From: Hyphomicrobiaceae bacterium
GTDB taxonomy: Bacteria; Pseudomonadota; Alphaproteobacteria; Rhizobiales; Hyphomicrobiaceae
Direction of reading: 5' to 3'
Length of the DNA stretch: 64,000 nt
NCBI GenBank assembly: GCA_002919265.1
Contig: PKEY01000085.1
Coordinates: 19,056 to 83,055 of the forward strand
The notes beneath the pieces were generated by a model that saw only the letters and a program-made list of their open reading frames with translations, was not told the DNA's origin and made no database searches. Below, piece by piece: positions 42,780-52,702 of this stretch. The number at the start of each line of letters is the position of its first letter. The first letter of the stretch is position 1. The position numbers and the translations under genes are program-made.

Positions 42780-45383
42780 CTAGGCCAAACCCAGCGCGTC
42801 CGCGACGAGAGCGCGCGCCTGCGCAGCGAGCCAGGTTTTGACGCCCATAGCAGGCGTTGCAGCTGCCGGTCGGCCCGCACGGCGGATCGGACGACCGATC
42901 ACCCGCTCGATATGCGGAGCAAGGTGGCGGAAATAGCCCATGTTTTCGGGCTCTTCCTCGCACCAAACAAACTCAGCCTTGGAATAGGGCTTCAGCGCGG
43001 CTGCGAGTGCATCTGCCGGGAACGGCCAAAGTTGCTCGATGCGAACAAGTGCCACTTGCTTTTCGAGTTTGTTTTCGGCGCGCGCCTGTAGAAGCTCGTA
43101 ATAGACCTTGCCCGTGCACAGAACGACCCGCTTCGGACGCTTGACCGCGGCATCGACGATGACCGGCGTAAACGCAGTGCCCGGCCCGAACTCCGCAAGC
43201 GAAGACACGCAGGCCTTGTGGCGAAGCAACGCCTTCGGTGTCAGCACGACGAGCGGTTTTCGGAAGGGCCAATGAATCTGACGGCGGAGCAAATGGAAAA
43301 AGTTCGCCGGAGTCGAAACATTGGCCACGATGAGGTTGGCGTCGGCGCACGCCGCAAGCAGCCTCTCCGGACGGCCCGTCGAATGATCCGGCCCACCACC
43401 GTCGAGGCCATGCGGAAGGAAAATGACGAGACCTGTCGACCTCAGCCAGCGATCCTCACTGCAGGCAATGCACTGGTCGAAAACCGGCTGGGCGATGTTG
43501 AGAAACTCACCGAACTGCGCCTCCCACACCACCAGCCGGCGCGGATCAGCCAGGCTCACGCCGTACTCGAAACAAAGCACGGCGTGCTCAATGAGCGGCG
43601 TGTTGTGAACTTCGACATGTGCCTTGTCGCGCGCGGCAGGAGCGAGTACGAGGTGACGCGCACCGGTCGTCTGGTCGTGCAGTTCGAGGTGTCGCTGCGT
43701 GAAGGCTCCACGCAACGCATCCTGACCACTGAACCGCACGGGCGTGCCTTCCGCCAACAATGACGCAAAGGCCAGAGCTTCTCCCGTTGCCCAGTTGATC
43801 CCCTCGCCCGTTTCGATGGACTGACGCCGTTCTTCCAAAAACCGCGCCACTTTGGGATCGACGTTGAAACCCCGCGGGACCTCGGTCAACAGCGCACCGA
43901 GCCGCTTCAGCTCCTCAAACGGGAGACCGGTAATGGGCGAACTAAGCGTGTCCTCCAAGCTTCCGCAACGGAAGCCGGCCCATGCGCCTTCGAACCAGTC
44001 GGCTCGGTTCACTGCGTAGGATTTCGCAGCTTCGAGGCCTGCGCGGATTTCCTCATCCATCGCCCGAGCTGCTTCAGCCATCACCGACGTGTCGATCCCC
44101 TCGTCGGCAAGCTGTGCGGCGTAGATCTCGTTCACAGGTGGCCGTGCGTCGATGGCGCGATACATCACCGGCTGCGTGAAACGTGGTTCGTCGAATTCGT
44201 TGTGGCCGGGACGACGGTAGCAGACGAGATCGATGACGATGTCGCTGCCAAAAGCGGCCCGCCAGCGCGCGGCAACCTGCGCGGCCCGCCACACGGCATC
44301 CGGATCATCGCCGTTGACATGCAGAACAGGCGCTTCGACGAGCTTGGCGATATCCGACGGATGACGAGCAGAACGGCCCTCCTCGGGTAGCGTCGTGAAC
44401 CCGAGCTGGTTGTTGATGAGGACGTGGATCGTCCCACCGAGATCGTAAGGCGCAAGGCGGGAAAGCTGAAACATTTCCGCGACCAGCCCCTGCCCTGCGA
44501 AACTTGCATCCGTGTGCAGCAGCAGCGGCAGCACCGCCCGGCGGCCCTCGTCGGGGCCACGCATACGCTGCTTCGCTCGCGCGCGGCCCTGGCTGATAAT
44601 CGGCACAAGTTGCAGATGCGAGGGGTGCGGCGAGACCGAAAAGCGAATGTTGCGCCCGGCGATCTCGCGCTCGCCGGTATAGCCCAGGTGGTACGGCACA
44701 TCCGAAGAAACACCGAGACCCTCGGGGACGGGCGGCTTGCCTTGAATCTCCGCCAGCAGCGCACCCAGCGGTTTGCCGCAGATGTTGGCGAGCAGATTGA
44801 ACCGGCCGCGGTGCATGCCGCCGATGACGACTTCCTCGAGCCCCAGCGGCACACTCTCCTTCAACAGCACATCAAGCAGAACGATGAAGCTTTCCGCGCC
44901 GCCGAGGCCGAACAGGCGCGCACCAGGCAACCGTTGCGCCACCCCCGTCTCGAACGTATGCGCTCGGGTCAGCAGCGCGAGGATCGACTGGCGAGTGGCC
45001 GCATCTGGCGACACCTCAGCTTCTGCCTCGGCTTCCAGCCAGCGCCGCTTCTCGATGTCGTGGATGTATTCGAATTCCCAACCGATGGAGCCGCAGTAGG
45101 TGCGCTCGAGAAGGTGCACGAGCCCATGGGCCTGCGCCGGATCCAGGTCATGGTATGCCGGGTCAAGCTCCGGGACCTCAGGCAGAGGGGTCAGTCCCAA
45201 GGGGTCGAGCCGGGCTCTCAGAAATCCGCGATAGCGATAAGCCTGAACGAGAGCCCGCTCTGCAGGGGAGAGCACCGACTCTGTGCTGGGCTTGGCAGCA
45301 TAGAAGACGGCTTCGAGGGCTCCAGGGTCGCCAGCACCGGCGAACGTTTCCAGTAGCGAGGTGCGGCGTAGCTGCTCATTCAT
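42780..45383 (-). CDS. 2-oxoglutarate dehydrogenase-type E1 (possible 2-oxoadipate dehydrogenase E1)
   Basis: A thiamine-diphosphate decarboxylase of the SucA/OGDH family. Recognised blocks are the core start AYRYRGFLRARLDPLGL, YCGSIGWEFEYIHDIEKRRW, the ThDP-site GGMHRGRFNLLANICGKPLG, VSPHPSHLQLV, the diphosphate-binding INNQLGFTT, RPGHNEFDEPRFTQPVMY, FSGQDALRGAFTQRH and WEAQFGEFLNIAQ, with LPHGLDGGGPDHSTGRPERL. The protein is about 867 residues and lacks the first 70-100 residues that in SucA bind E2. GPDHS (instead of GPEHS in OGDH) and the short N-terminus recall DHTKD1, the 2-oxoadipate enzyme. It is alone: no sucB or lpd follows. A CaiB-family gene is divergent. The substrate is not settled. 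Confidence 0.8.
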   Translation of the reverse strand: MNEQLRRTSLLETFAGAGDPGALEAVFYAAKPSTESVLSPAERALVQAYRYRGFLRARLDPLGLTPLPEVPELDPAYHDLDPAQAHGLVHLLERTYCGSIGWEFEYIHDIEKRRWLEAEAEAEVSPDAATRQSILALLTRAHTFETGVAQRLPGARLFGLGGAESFIVLLDVLLKESVPLGLEEVVIGGMHRGRFNLLANICGKPLGALLAEIQGKPPVPEGLGVSSDVPYHLGYTGEREIAGRNIRFSVSPHPSHLQLVPIISQGRARAKQRMRGPDEGRRAVLPLLLHTDASFAGQGLVAEMFQLSRLAPYDLGGTIHVLINNQLGFTTLPEEGRSARHPSDIAKLVEAPVLHVNGDDPDAVWRAAQVAARWRAAFGSDIVIDLVCYRRPGHNEFDEPRFTQPVMYRAIDARPPVNEIYAAQLADEGIDTSVMAEAARAMDEEIRAGLEAAKSYAVNRADWFEGAWAGFRCGSLEDTLSSPITGLPFEELKRLGALLTEVPRGFNVDPKVARFLEERRQSIETGEGINWATGEALAFASLLAEGTPVRFSGQDALRGAFTQRHLELHDQTTGARHLVLAPAARDKAHVEVHNTPLIEHAVLCFEYGVSLADPRRLVVWEAQFGEFLNIAQPVFDQCIACSEDRWLRSTGLVIFLPHGLDGGGPDHSTGRPERLLAACADANLIVANVSTPANFFHLLRRQIHWPFRKPLVVLTPKALLRHKACVSSLAEFGPGTAFTPVIVDAAVKRPKRVVLCTGKVYYELLQARAENKLEKQVALVRIEQLWPFPADALAAALKPYSKAEFVWCEEEPENMGYFRHLAPHIERVIGRPIRRAGRPAAATPAMGVKTWLAAQARALVADALGLA

Positions 45384-45485
45384 CTTCGACGTCAATCCCT
45401 GGACACTTTGATATTAGTCCGGCACGAGAATTACACTCGCGGCCGCTAACCGTTAGCGCACAACGCAATTCCAGGAAACGACTTC

Positions 45486-46709
45486 ATGCCTGCTCCGCTC
45501 TCGCATATCCGCGTTCTGGATCTGTCCCGCGTCCTCGCCGGCCCCTGGGCCTCGCAGTTTCTGGCCGACATGGGCGCGGAGGTGATCAAGATCGAACGCC
45601 CGAAGAGCGGAGATGACACGCGTGGCTGGGGCCCGCCTTTCGCCGTGGAGCCCAGCGAAAACGACCCAGGCATTTCCGCCTATTTCGCCTGCGCCAATCG
45701 CGGCAAGAAGTCAGTGACCGTCGACATCGCCCATCCCAAGGGGCAGGAGCTGATCCGAAAGCTCGCGGCGCAGTCCGATGTGGTGATCGAGAACTTCAAG
45801 GTCGGCGGGCTTGCCAAGTACGGGCTCGACTACAACAGCCTCAAGGCCGTCAATCCGCGCCTCATCTACTGCTCGATCACTGGTTTCGGACAGACCGGTC
45901 CATATGCGCCGCGTGCAGGCTACGACTTCCTCGTCCAGGCCATGGGTGGTCTGATGAGCGTGACCGGCGAACCGGACGATGTTCCGGGCGGTGGCCCTGT
46001 AAAGGTCGGCGTCGCCATCTCCGACCAGATGGCGGGCATGAACGCGTTAGCGGCCATTCTCGCAGCCTTGCTGAAGCGGGAACGGACGGGCGAAGGCGAG
46101 TACATCGATGTAGCGCTACTTGACGCCACCGTCGCCGCGCTCATCAATCAGGCATCGACGTATCTCGTGTCAGGCATCGTACCCCAGCGCATGGGCAACG
46201 CGCATCCGACGGTAGTTCCCTATCAGGCGTTCGCAACAGCCGACGGTCACATCATCCTGGCCGTGGGCAATGACGGGCAATTTGCAAGGTTCTGCGCCGT
46301 TGCCGGTCTCGAGCATCTCGCGGAAGACGAGCGTTACAAAACGAACGCGGCTCGCATCATCAATCGCGACACGCTGATCCCGCAAATTGCGGAAGCGATC
46401 AAGCGGCGCACGTCTGCGGAATGGATCAAGCTGCTCGAGTCCAAGGCAGTGCCTTGCGGTCCGATCAACACCATTGATCAGGTCTTTGCCGACCCTCAGG
46501 TGCAGGCGCGTGGGATGCGACGCGTGCTCCAGCACGAGCGAATCGGTTCACTTCCGGTCGTGGCAAACCCGGTGCGGATGGCCTCGCACGATACCACTGC
46601 GCAGAAAGCACCGCCGCTGCTTGGTGAGGACACTGACGCGGTTCTGTCCGGATTGCTTGGGCTCTCGGCTGAGCAGATCGAAGCCCTCAGGTCCGAAGGT
46701 ATCGTCTAA
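45486..46709 (+). CDS. CaiB/BaiF-family (class III) CoA-transferase
   Basis: Class III CoA-transferases move CoA between carboxylic acids, for example succinyl-CoA to glutarate, oxalate or carnitine. Motifs are complete: VLDLSRVLAGPWASQFLADM, EVIKIERP, KSVTVDIAHPKGQEL, ENFKVGGLAKYGLDY, and the catalytic aspartate in GYDFLVQAMGG. A C-terminal part has QVFADPQVQARGM and PPLLGEDTDAVL. At 407 residues it is of usual size. It diverges from the E1 gene with about 100 bases between starts, so both may be co-regulated; glutarate is a natural guess if the E1 makes glutaryl-CoA. This is an inference; the substrate cannot be read here. Confidence 0.88.
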   Translation: MPAPLSHIRVLDLSRVLAGPWASQFLADMGAEVIKIERPKSGDDTRGWGPPFAVEPSENDPGISAYFACANRGKKSVTVDIAHPKGQELIRKLAAQSDVVIENFKVGGLAKYGLDYNSLKAVNPRLIYCSITGFGQTGPYAPRAGYDFLVQAMGGLMSVTGEPDDVPGGGPVKVGVAISDQMAGMNALAAILAALLKRERTGEGEYIDVALLDATVAALINQASTYLVSGIVPQRMGNAHPTVVPYQAFATADGHIILAVGNDGQFARFCAVAGLEHLAEDERYKTNAARIINRDTLIPQIAEAIKRRTSAEWIKLLESKAVPCGPINTIDQVFADPQVQARGMRRVLQHERIGSLPVVANPVRMASHDTTAQKAPPLLGEDTDAVLSGLLGLSAEQIEALRSEGIV

Positions 46710-46727
46710 TCGACGCCAAATTATTGC

Positions 46728-46760
46728 CGATGGGCGCTTCAGAAAATCGGGCGCCCATCG
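46728..46760. terminator. Hairpin between CaiB-family gene and mrpG
   Basis: A ten-base-pair stem CGATGGGCGC with GCGCCCATCG and a 13-base loop, located between convergent stop codons. No T tract is present, so it is only a weak candidate for a terminator on either strand. Confidence 0.5.
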
Positions 46761-46776
46761 AAGCAGGACGGATCAA

Positions 46777-47094
46777 TTACTCTTCAGCCTTCTCCTCGGC
46801 CTCGCGGCGACGGCGCTCGCCGAGTGCCGCCTTGGCCAGCATGTGTGCGCTGACAGGAGCTGTGATGAACAGAAACACCATAGTGGCGAGCTCGCGCACG
46901 CCGAGCCCGGGCTCATTCGCAGATACGTGAACGAGCGAAGCGAGCACCACCGATCCAACGCCGAGTGTCGTCGCCTTCGTCGGCCCATGCAGCCGTGAGA
47001 AAAAGTCCGGCAGACGCGCGAGGCCGATGGAGCCGAGCAATGCGAACGTGGCTCCAATCAAAACAAGGGCGGACGTAATCAACTCGACTAGCAT
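46777..47094 (-). CDS. mrpG: Na+/H+ antiporter subunit MrpG
   Basis: The smallest-type membrane subunit of the Mrp cation/proton antiporter. The 105-residue protein has three hydrophobic helices and the MrpG pattern ITSALVLIGATFALLGSIGL, RLPDFFSRLHGPTKATTLGV, and VRELATMVFLFITAPVSAHM. It is the last gene of mrpABCDEFG, eight bases after mrpF. The charged tail RRRREAEEKAEE is normal variation. All Mrp subunits are needed for antiport, so this gene completes the set. Confidence 0.92.
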   Translation of the reverse strand: MLVELITSALVLIGATFALLGSIGLARLPDFFSRLHGPTKATTLGVGSVVLASLVHVSANEPGLGVRELATMVFLFITAPVSAHMLAKAALGERRRREAEEKAEE

Positions 47095-47102
47095 GGCGCA
47101 CC

Positions 47103-47372
47103 CTACTCAATCACGTCGCCGCTGAGCATGAACTTGCAATAGGCGGCCGTACTGACGAAGCCCATCATCGCTATGAGCAGCGCGGCCTCGAAGTAGATGG
47201 AGCTTCCGATGCTGATGCCGAACAGCAGCACGAGGGCGATCGTATTGATCGAAAGCGTGTCGAGCGCCACGACCCGATCCGGTAGCTCCGGCCCGCGAAT
47301 GAGCCGGAACAGGTTCAGAAACATGGCGATCATCACCATGCCGATCGCAACGGGCACCACATAGCTCAGCAT
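47103..47372 (-). CDS. mrpF: Na+/H+ antiporter subunit MrpF
   Basis: An 89-residue subunit with three membrane helices: VVPVAIGMVMIAMFLNLFRL, followed by the family stretch RGPELPDRVVALDTLSINTI, then IGSSIYFEAALLIAMMGFVS. The conserved Asp of DRVVALD is the likely proton-pathway residue of MrpF. It overlaps the mrpE stop by seven bases, so translation is coupled, and it precedes mrpG by eight bases. Role: membrane component of the Mrp antiport complex that pumps Na+ or K+ out in exchange for H+. Confidence 0.93.
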   Translation of the reverse strand: MLSYVVPVAIGMVMIAMFLNLFRLIRGPELPDRVVALDTLSINTIALVLLFGISIGSSIYFEAALLIAMMGFVSTAAYCKFMLSGDVIE

Positions 47373-47857
47373 CCGAAGGTCTCCTTCAACGGAACCTCAT
47401 AGCGGGTCTTGATCAGGCGAACGAGTTCGTCCGGATCGTCCAGATCGAGGGCATGAACAAGCAGTGCGCGCCGCGTGCGGTCGATATCGATGGAAACCGT
47501 GCCCGGCGTAAGCGCAACGACGCTGCCGAGAAGGACGGCGACGAAGCGATCGTCGATGTCCAGCGGAACTTCGACGAACTGCGAGCGAAGCTTGTCGGTT
47601 GGCCCCAGAACGAGGCGGGCAACGCGAAGATTCGCGACGACGATGTCGTAGAGCAAAACCAGAAACAGTCGAATGCCTACGAGCGGGCGCACAATTCTCA
47701 GCCGCTCAGGCCAGAATGGCGCCGTGACAATGGGAATGACCAATCCGATCGCCGTGCCAAGCAATACCTGACCGACGCTGATGTCGGAGGCGAGCATCAG
47801 CCACAGCACCAAGATCGTGAAGGTCAGTAACGGCCTCGGCACCAGACGTTTCATCAT
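47366..47857 (-). CDS. mrpE: Na+/H+ antiporter subunit MrpE
   Basis: The 163-residue MrpE subunit. After a double start codon (ATGATG) and one hydrophobic hairpin (LLTFTILVLWLMLASDISVG, then LLGTAIGLVIPIVTAPFW), it has a conserved soluble part with FVEVPLDIDDRFVAVLLGSVVALTPGTVSID, where LTPGTVS is the family signature. It overlaps mrpD by four bases and is overlapped by mrpF by seven, so the genes are tightly coupled. Role: assembly subunit of the Mrp complex. Confidence 0.93.
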   Translation of the reverse strand: MMKRLVPRPLLTFTILVLWLMLASDISVGQVLLGTAIGLVIPIVTAPFWPERLRIVRPLVGIRLFLVLLYDIVVANLRVARLVLGPTDKLRSQFVEVPLDIDDRFVAVLLGSVVALTPGTVSIDIDRTRRALLVHALDLDDPDELVRLIKTRYEVPLKETFGC

Positions 47858-49386
47858 GGCCGCCGCTCCCTGTAGATCTGCGGTGAGGTGCTGAGCACCG
47901 CGTCCACGTAAAGCTGGCGTGTGACGAGCTGGTCGGCAGCTGCGCGGGCGTATGCCGAAACGGAGCTCGTCATGAGCGTGAGCATCGGGCTTGCGGAAAC
48001 AAGCAAAATGAGTGCGAAACCCCGCAATTTGCTGGGTTCGGGATACTCAGGCCTCGGCTCATCAGCCTTGGGTTCCCAGAAAAGCACACTGACCTGCCGC
48101 GCGAGCGCAAGTCCGACAATTACGCTGGACACCAGCAACGCCACCCAGATCGTGACAACCCATTCGCTATTCTCCACCGACTTCATCAGCATGAATTTGC
48201 CGAAGAAGCCCGACAGGGGCGGCATGCCACTCACCGCGATCGTCAGAACGAGGAACGCAGCACCGAGCTGCACGAGATCGCGGACGTGCGGCCCACGTTC
48301 CAGCTGGTCTCCCAGTTCACCGCGCTGCCTTGCGACGGCATCGGCAAGCAGGAAGAAGCCGCCCGTAACCAGGGTGGAGTGCAGCATGTAATAGATCACC
48401 GCTGCCACGCCAGCGAGGTTGAGCAACTGGCTGGCTACCGACAACAGTGACCCCGTCGACAACACCACGAGATAAGCGACCAGTACGGACAAGCGATTTG
48501 CGGCAAGCACTCCGATTGTCCCCACCGCGATGGTCAAGGTTGCGATCGGAACCAGCCAGGGCTCAAGCAGATTGGCCGTAAACGTGGCGCCGGCGAGAAT
48601 GATGTTGGAAATCCTGAGCAGAGCATAAACGCCGACCTTGGTGAGAATGGCGAACAGAGCGGCGACCGACGGCAGCGCCGCGCTGTAGGTCAGCGGCAAC
48701 CAGTACGATAACGGCAGTAACGCCGCCTTTAGGGCGAACACAATGATGAGAAATACGAACGCCGTGCGCACGAGCGCCTGATCCGATTTCGGCACCTGAG
48801 GCAAAACGATCGCCAGATCGGCAATGTTGAGCGTGCCCAGCATTCCGTAAATGAGAGCGAGCGCGATCAGAAACAGAGTCGACGCCGACAGATTAAGAAC
48901 GACATAGGCAACGCTCGCTCGTGCCCGCTGCGAACCGCCTCCGTGCGCCAGCAATCCGTAGGACGCCGCAAGCAGAATTTCGAAAAAGACGAAGAGATTG
49001 AAAATATCGCCCGTCAGAAATGCCCCGTTGAGGCCGGCAAGCTGAAGCTGAAAAAGCGCGTGAAAGCCACGCCCTTTCGCGTCTGCACCGGCAACGGAAT
49101 AAAGCAGCGCCGGCACGGCTAGAACCGCCGTCAGCATCAGCATGATGGCGGATAAGCGATCCAGCACCAGAACTATGCCGAACGGGGCCGGCCACGTCCC
49201 CAGCGCATAGACCAAGATTTCACCAAGCGCTGCAGAGGCGATGAGCCCCGTCGATATAAGCAGCAACAGAAACGTTGATATAAGCGAGACCGCGCGCTGA
49301 TAGACAATTCCGCTTGCGTGCCCGGCAACGCAGAGCGCCGCTGCCAACAACGGGAGCAAGATGGGAAGGAGCAGGACGTGATTCAC
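47854..49386 (-). CDS. mrpD: Na+/H+ antiporter subunit MrpD
   Basis: A large membrane subunit related to NuoN/NuoM-type proton channels. About 14 helices are expected over 510 residues. Marks include the N-terminal LLLPILLPLLAAALCVAG, FFEILLAASYGLLAHGGG with its acidic residue, FVFLIIVFALKAALLPLSYW with the buried Lys, ALFAILTKVGVYALLRI with the second Lys, and LVTGGFFLLADAVARQRG. These Lys and Glu residues carry protons through the antiporter-like fold. Coupled to mrpC and mrpE by four-base overlaps. In Mrp systems MrpA and MrpD together drive ion exchange. Confidence 0.94.
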   Translation of the reverse strand: MNHVLLLPILLPLLAAALCVAGHASGIVYQRAVSLISTFLLLLISTGLIASAALGEILVYALGTWPAPFGIVLVLDRLSAIMLMLTAVLAVPALLYSVAGADAKGRGFHALFQLQLAGLNGAFLTGDIFNLFVFFEILLAASYGLLAHGGGSQRARASVAYVVLNLSASTLFLIALALIYGMLGTLNIADLAIVLPQVPKSDQALVRTAFVFLIIVFALKAALLPLSYWLPLTYSAALPSVAALFAILTKVGVYALLRISNIILAGATFTANLLEPWLVPIATLTIAVGTIGVLAANRLSVLVAYLVVLSTGSLLSVASQLLNLAGVAAVIYYMLHSTLVTGGFFLLADAVARQRGELGDQLERGPHVRDLVQLGAAFLVLTIAVSGMPPLSGFFGKFMLMKSVENSEWVVTIWVALLVSSVIVGLALARQVSVLFWEPKADEPRPEYPEPSKLRGFALILLVSASPMLTLMTSSVSAYARAAADQLVTRQLYVDAVLSTSPQIYRERRP

Positions 49387-49715
49387 TGCTGCTGCTCCCC
49401 CGCGTCCACGTGGTCGGTGCCCGACTCACCTTTGGCCCTCAACGCAAGCGCCACAAGGTAAGCTGTCATTCCGAAGCTGATGACGATAGCCGTCAGAACG
49501 AGCGCTTGCGGGATGGGATCGGCGTATCGCTCCTGCTCCACGATGAGCAGCGGCGGCCGGCCGGTGATCAAACGACCACTGACGAATATGAGAAGGTTCG
49601 TGGCGTAGGACAGAAGCGTAATACCGAGAAGCACGGAAAAAGTCCGCTCCCGCAATATCAAGTAAATCCCGGTGGCCGTCAGCAGGCCGATGCCCAATGA
49701 AAGGATGAGCTCCAT
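49383..49715 (-). CDS. mrpC: Na+/H+ antiporter subunit MrpC
   Basis: A 110-residue NuoK-like subunit with three helices. The family stretch GIYLILRERTFSVLLGITLL, then YATNLLIFVSGRL, then DPIPQALVLTAIVISFGMTAYLVAL match MrpC; the PQALVLTAIVI block is diagnostic. It begins two bases after mrpA and overlaps mrpD by four bases (ATGA), a compact operon layout. Role: membrane subunit between the two antiporter-like halves of the Mrp complex. Confidence 0.94.
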   Translation of the reverse strand: MELILSLGIGLLTATGIYLILRERTFSVLLGITLLSYATNLLIFVSGRLITGRPPLLIVEQERYADPIPQALVLTAIVISFGMTAYLVALALRAKGESGTDHVDAGEQQQ

Positions 49716-49717
49716 GG

Positions 49718-52528
49718 TCAGCGCCCTCCCTCGACAGGAAGACGCGGCAGCTCGCGGTGGCTCAGCACCCCGAACTCCGACATGATGACGAGAACGGCGC
49801 CGACCACCACAAGATAAACGCCAATGTCGAAAATCATCGCCGAGGCGAGTTCGAAATCGCCAATGAACGGCAGATGAACGTGGGTGAAAGCGCTCGTCAG
49901 AAACGGTTGACCGAAGAAGAGACTGGCAAGACCTGTTCCCGTGGCGATGATGAGCCCCGCAGCGAGCACCCGCAGGAAATCGATGCGCATGCGCGCTTGC
50001 GCCAGGTTTATGCCTGTCGCGACGTACTGAAGGATAAGCGCGATGCTGGTGATCAACCCGGCGACGAAACCGCCGCCCGGCAGGTTGTGGCCGCGCAACA
50101 GAATATAGACTGAAACGACGAGCGCCAACGGCAGCAGCGGCCGCATCAGCATGGAGAGCATGATGGGGTGGCGGTCAGCCTCCCGCATGGCTGGCGGAGG
50201 ATACGCGCGCAGCTGCAGACCATCGAGGACCGCCAGCGCCGCAATGGCGACCAGCGCCATAACGGTGATCTCGCCGAATGTGTCGAAGCCACGGAAATCG
50301 ACAATTATGACGTTGACCACGTTCGTGCCGCCCGCTCCCGAAATTGCGTTGTCCTCGTAATAGCCAGAAATCGTAGAGAAAGGCCGCGTCAGCATCGCGA
50401 ACGTAAGAGCCGCAATGCCTATCCCTCCAGCGGCGGCCAGAGCCATATCGCGAAGCTGCCTGCCAGTCGTGACCTCAAGAGGTGCCTTCGCCGGGAAGAA
50501 GCGAAGACCCAGAAGCAATAGTGTAATAGTGACGACTTCGACCGCCAGCTGGGTCAACGCCAAATCGGGCGCAGAAAAGCGCACGAAGGCGAGGGAGACG
50601 ACCAGGCCGACCACCCCGAGAAAAACCAACGCCATCAACCGCCGGCGATGATAGACGGTCGCCCCAACGCTTCCGACAGCGAGCGCCACCAAACCCGCCA
50701 GCGTCACGAGATCAGGAGGCAGCCCAGGTTCAGGCCCGCGGATGGTCGTGGGCGCGCCGGTGAGATACGCCCACCCTCCCAACACAAGCGTAGTGCCGAC
50801 GAACAGGACGACGTAGCGCTGGAGCGATCGGTTATCGAGCGCCGCCATGATCGTGACCGAGGCCGAAGCGAGTGCCTTGTAGAGACGCTCGAATGCCACC
50901 CGACTGTGGAGCTTCGGCGCGAACCGATCGTGCAACTCAATCACATACTTGAACTGGCTGTAGTAAAGGATTCCCCCGACGATCGCGACCAAACTCATGA
51001 CCAGCGGCAGGTCGAAACCGTGCCAGACAGCAAGCCTGTAGTAGGGCACGGGGCCACCCAGGGTGGTGGCAGCCGCTTCATGCAAAATGTATCCGACCGT
51101 GTACTGCGGAAAGAGACCCACGACCAAGCACAGGAGAACCAGCACGTCCACAGGAATGCGGATCCAGAGCACCGGCTCATGCGGCTGACGGGGAAGATCG
51201 TGCGGCTCGCCGCCGAAGAAAACGTCGTGAATGAATCGTGTCGAGTATGCCACGGTGAGTATCGCGGCGACGGTCGCAAATGTAGGAAGGAACCAGCCGG
51301 TCCGGTCAATACGCAACAGCTCGACCGTTTCCGCGAAAAACATTTCCTTGCTCAGGAAGCCGTTGAGCAACGGAACGCCCGCCATCGAGCCTGCGGCGAC
51401 GATACCCAGCGTCGCGGTGTAGGGCATGTATTTGAAAAGACCGCTGATGCGGCGCATGTCGCGCGTGCCGCATTCGTGATCGATAATCCCCGCCGACATG
51501 AACAGCGACGCCTTGAAGATCGCGTGGTTCATAATGTGGAAGATGCCGGCGATCGTGCTCATCGACGAATCGAGACCGATGAGCAGCGTGATCAGGCCCA
51601 GATGACTGATGGTCGAATAGGCAAGCAGGCCTTTGAAGTCGTGCTGGAAGAGCGCGATGTACGCGCCATAGACCAGCGTAATCGCACCGACGGGGACGAC
51701 TATCGCCACCCAGAGATCGGTGCCCGACAAGGCCGGATAGAAACGGCATAAAGCAAACACGCCCGCCTTCACCATCGTTGCCGAATGCAGGTAAGCGCTG
51801 ACCGGTGTCGGCGCAGCCATGGCATTCGGCAGCCAGAAGTGGAAGGGAAACTGCGCTGACTTTGTGAAGGCGCCGATGAGAATGAGAGTAAGTGCGAGCG
51901 GGTAGAGCTCGTGGTTGCGTACCAAATCGCCACTCGCGATCACGGTTGGCATGAAAAATGTGCCAACGATCGAGCCGAGCACCAACACGCCAACGAGCAA
52001 GGCCAATCCGCCGGCAGCCGTTACGGCCAACGCCATGCGAGCCGCTATGCGCGCGTCGTGCGCTTCGTGCTTGTAGGAGATGAGCAGATACGAGACGATG
52101 CTCGTCATCTCCCAGAACACGACGAACTGAATGAGATTACCGGAGAGCACCAGCCCCAGCATCGAGCCGGCAAAGGCCAAAAGAAGGCCGAAAAACCGCC
52201 CCAGCCGATCCGTTGTCGGCATGTAATAAAGGGCGTAGAGAACCACCAGAACGCCGATGCCCAGAACGAGGATGGAGAAGAGCAGGCTCAGTCCGTCAAA
52301 GACCAGGACGAAATTGACCCCCCATTCCGGCATCCACGGCCAGCGCTCCACCAGCACGGTCGGGCTACCAACGAGCGGCATGAGCGGGGCCAGCAGCAAC
52401 AGGCTCGCGACCATCGCTCCTCCTGCGAGCCACGCAGCAGCCCTGCGACTCCACCGGCTCGCCCTGACGACGAACGGGATCGCAGCAAAAAGAACAGCTA
52501 TGGAAAGTGGCAGAAGAACCGAGGTCAT
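49718..52528 (-). CDS. mrpA: MrpA-MrpB fusion subunit of the Mrp Na+/H+ antiporter
   Basis: This 936-residue membrane protein joins MrpA, a NuoL-like antiporter subunit, to MrpB. The N-terminal half has the channel motifs [41 protein letters not shown] (Lys essential) and [20 protein letters not shown]. The later MrpA part has [20 protein letters not shown]. From about residue 800 comes Mrp[21 protein letters not shown] and [21 protein letters not shown] separate mrpB gene is absent, so the fusion supplies it. It heads the six-gene operon mrpABCDEFG. The ATG at 52528 is the first in frame. Function: Na+(Li+,K+)/H+ antiport for pH and salt homeostasis. Confidence 0.95.
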   Translation of the reverse strand: MTSVLLPLSIAVLFAAIPFVVRASRWSRRAAAWLAGGAMVASLLLLAPLMPLVGSPTVLVERWPWMPEWGVNFVLVFDGLSLLFSILVLGIGVLVVLYALYYMPTTDRLGRFFGLLLAFAGSMLGLVLSGNLIQFVVFWEMTSIVSYLLISYKHEAHDARIAARMALAVTAAGGLALLVGVLVLGSIVGTFFMPTVIASGDLVRNHELYPLALTLILIGAFTKSAQFPFHFWLPNAMAAPTPVSAYLHSATMVKAGVFALCRFYPALSGTDLWVAIVVPVGAITLVYGAYIALFQHDFKGLLAYSTISHLGLITLLIGLDSSMSTIAGIFHIMNHAIFKASLFMSAGIIDHECGTRDMRRISGLFKYMPYTATLGIVAAGSMAGVPLLNGFLSKEMFFAETVELLRIDRTGWFLPTFATVAAILTVAYSTRFIHDVFFGGEPHDLPRQPHEPVLWIRIPVDVLVLLCLVVGLFPQYTVGYILHEAAATTLGGPVPYYRLAVWHGFDLPLVMSLVAIVGGILYYSQFKYVIELHDRFAPKLHSRVAFERLYKALASASVTIMAALDNRSLQRYVVLFVGTTLVLGGWAYLTGAPTTIRGPEPGLPPDLVTLAGLVALAVGSVGATVYHRRRLMALVFLGVVGLVVSLAFVRFSAPDLALTQLAVEVVTITLLLLGLRFFPAKAPLEVTTGRQLRDMALAAAGGIGIAALTFAMLTRPFSTISGYYEDNAISGAGGTNVVNVIIVDFRGFDTFGEITVMALVAIAALAVLDGLQLRAYPPPAMREADRHPIMLSMLMRPLLPLALVVSVYILLRGHNLPGGGFVAGLITSIALILQYVATGINLAQARMRIDFLRVLAAGLIIATGTGLASLFFGQPFLTSAFTHVHLPFIGDFELASAMIFDIGVYLVVVGAVLVIMSEFGVLSHRELPRLPVEGGR

Positions 52529-52702
52529 TTTCGCCTTATAGTTAGAGCTTAACTATGCGGGCGCGAGCGGCTCCTGTCGAGAGGACCCATCGAAGCAATC
52601 GCTCACCAGGGCCTTTGCAAGCCGTTGCCGGCGTGTCACATCGAAAGCCACTCACGAAAAGTCAAACTTGAGTCGTCGAGGCCCAAGCAGCAGTGGAAAA
52701 CA

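Noticed and set aside
44424-45356. Plus-strand ORF of 310 codons over the E1 gene
   Set aside because: Antisense shadow of a full-length ThDP enzyme with clear motifs on the other strand.
50648-51751. Plus-strand ORF of 367 codons over mrpA
   Set aside because: Shadow of mrpA; Arg/Glu/Asp/His-rich composition, no ribosome site, no recognisable domain.
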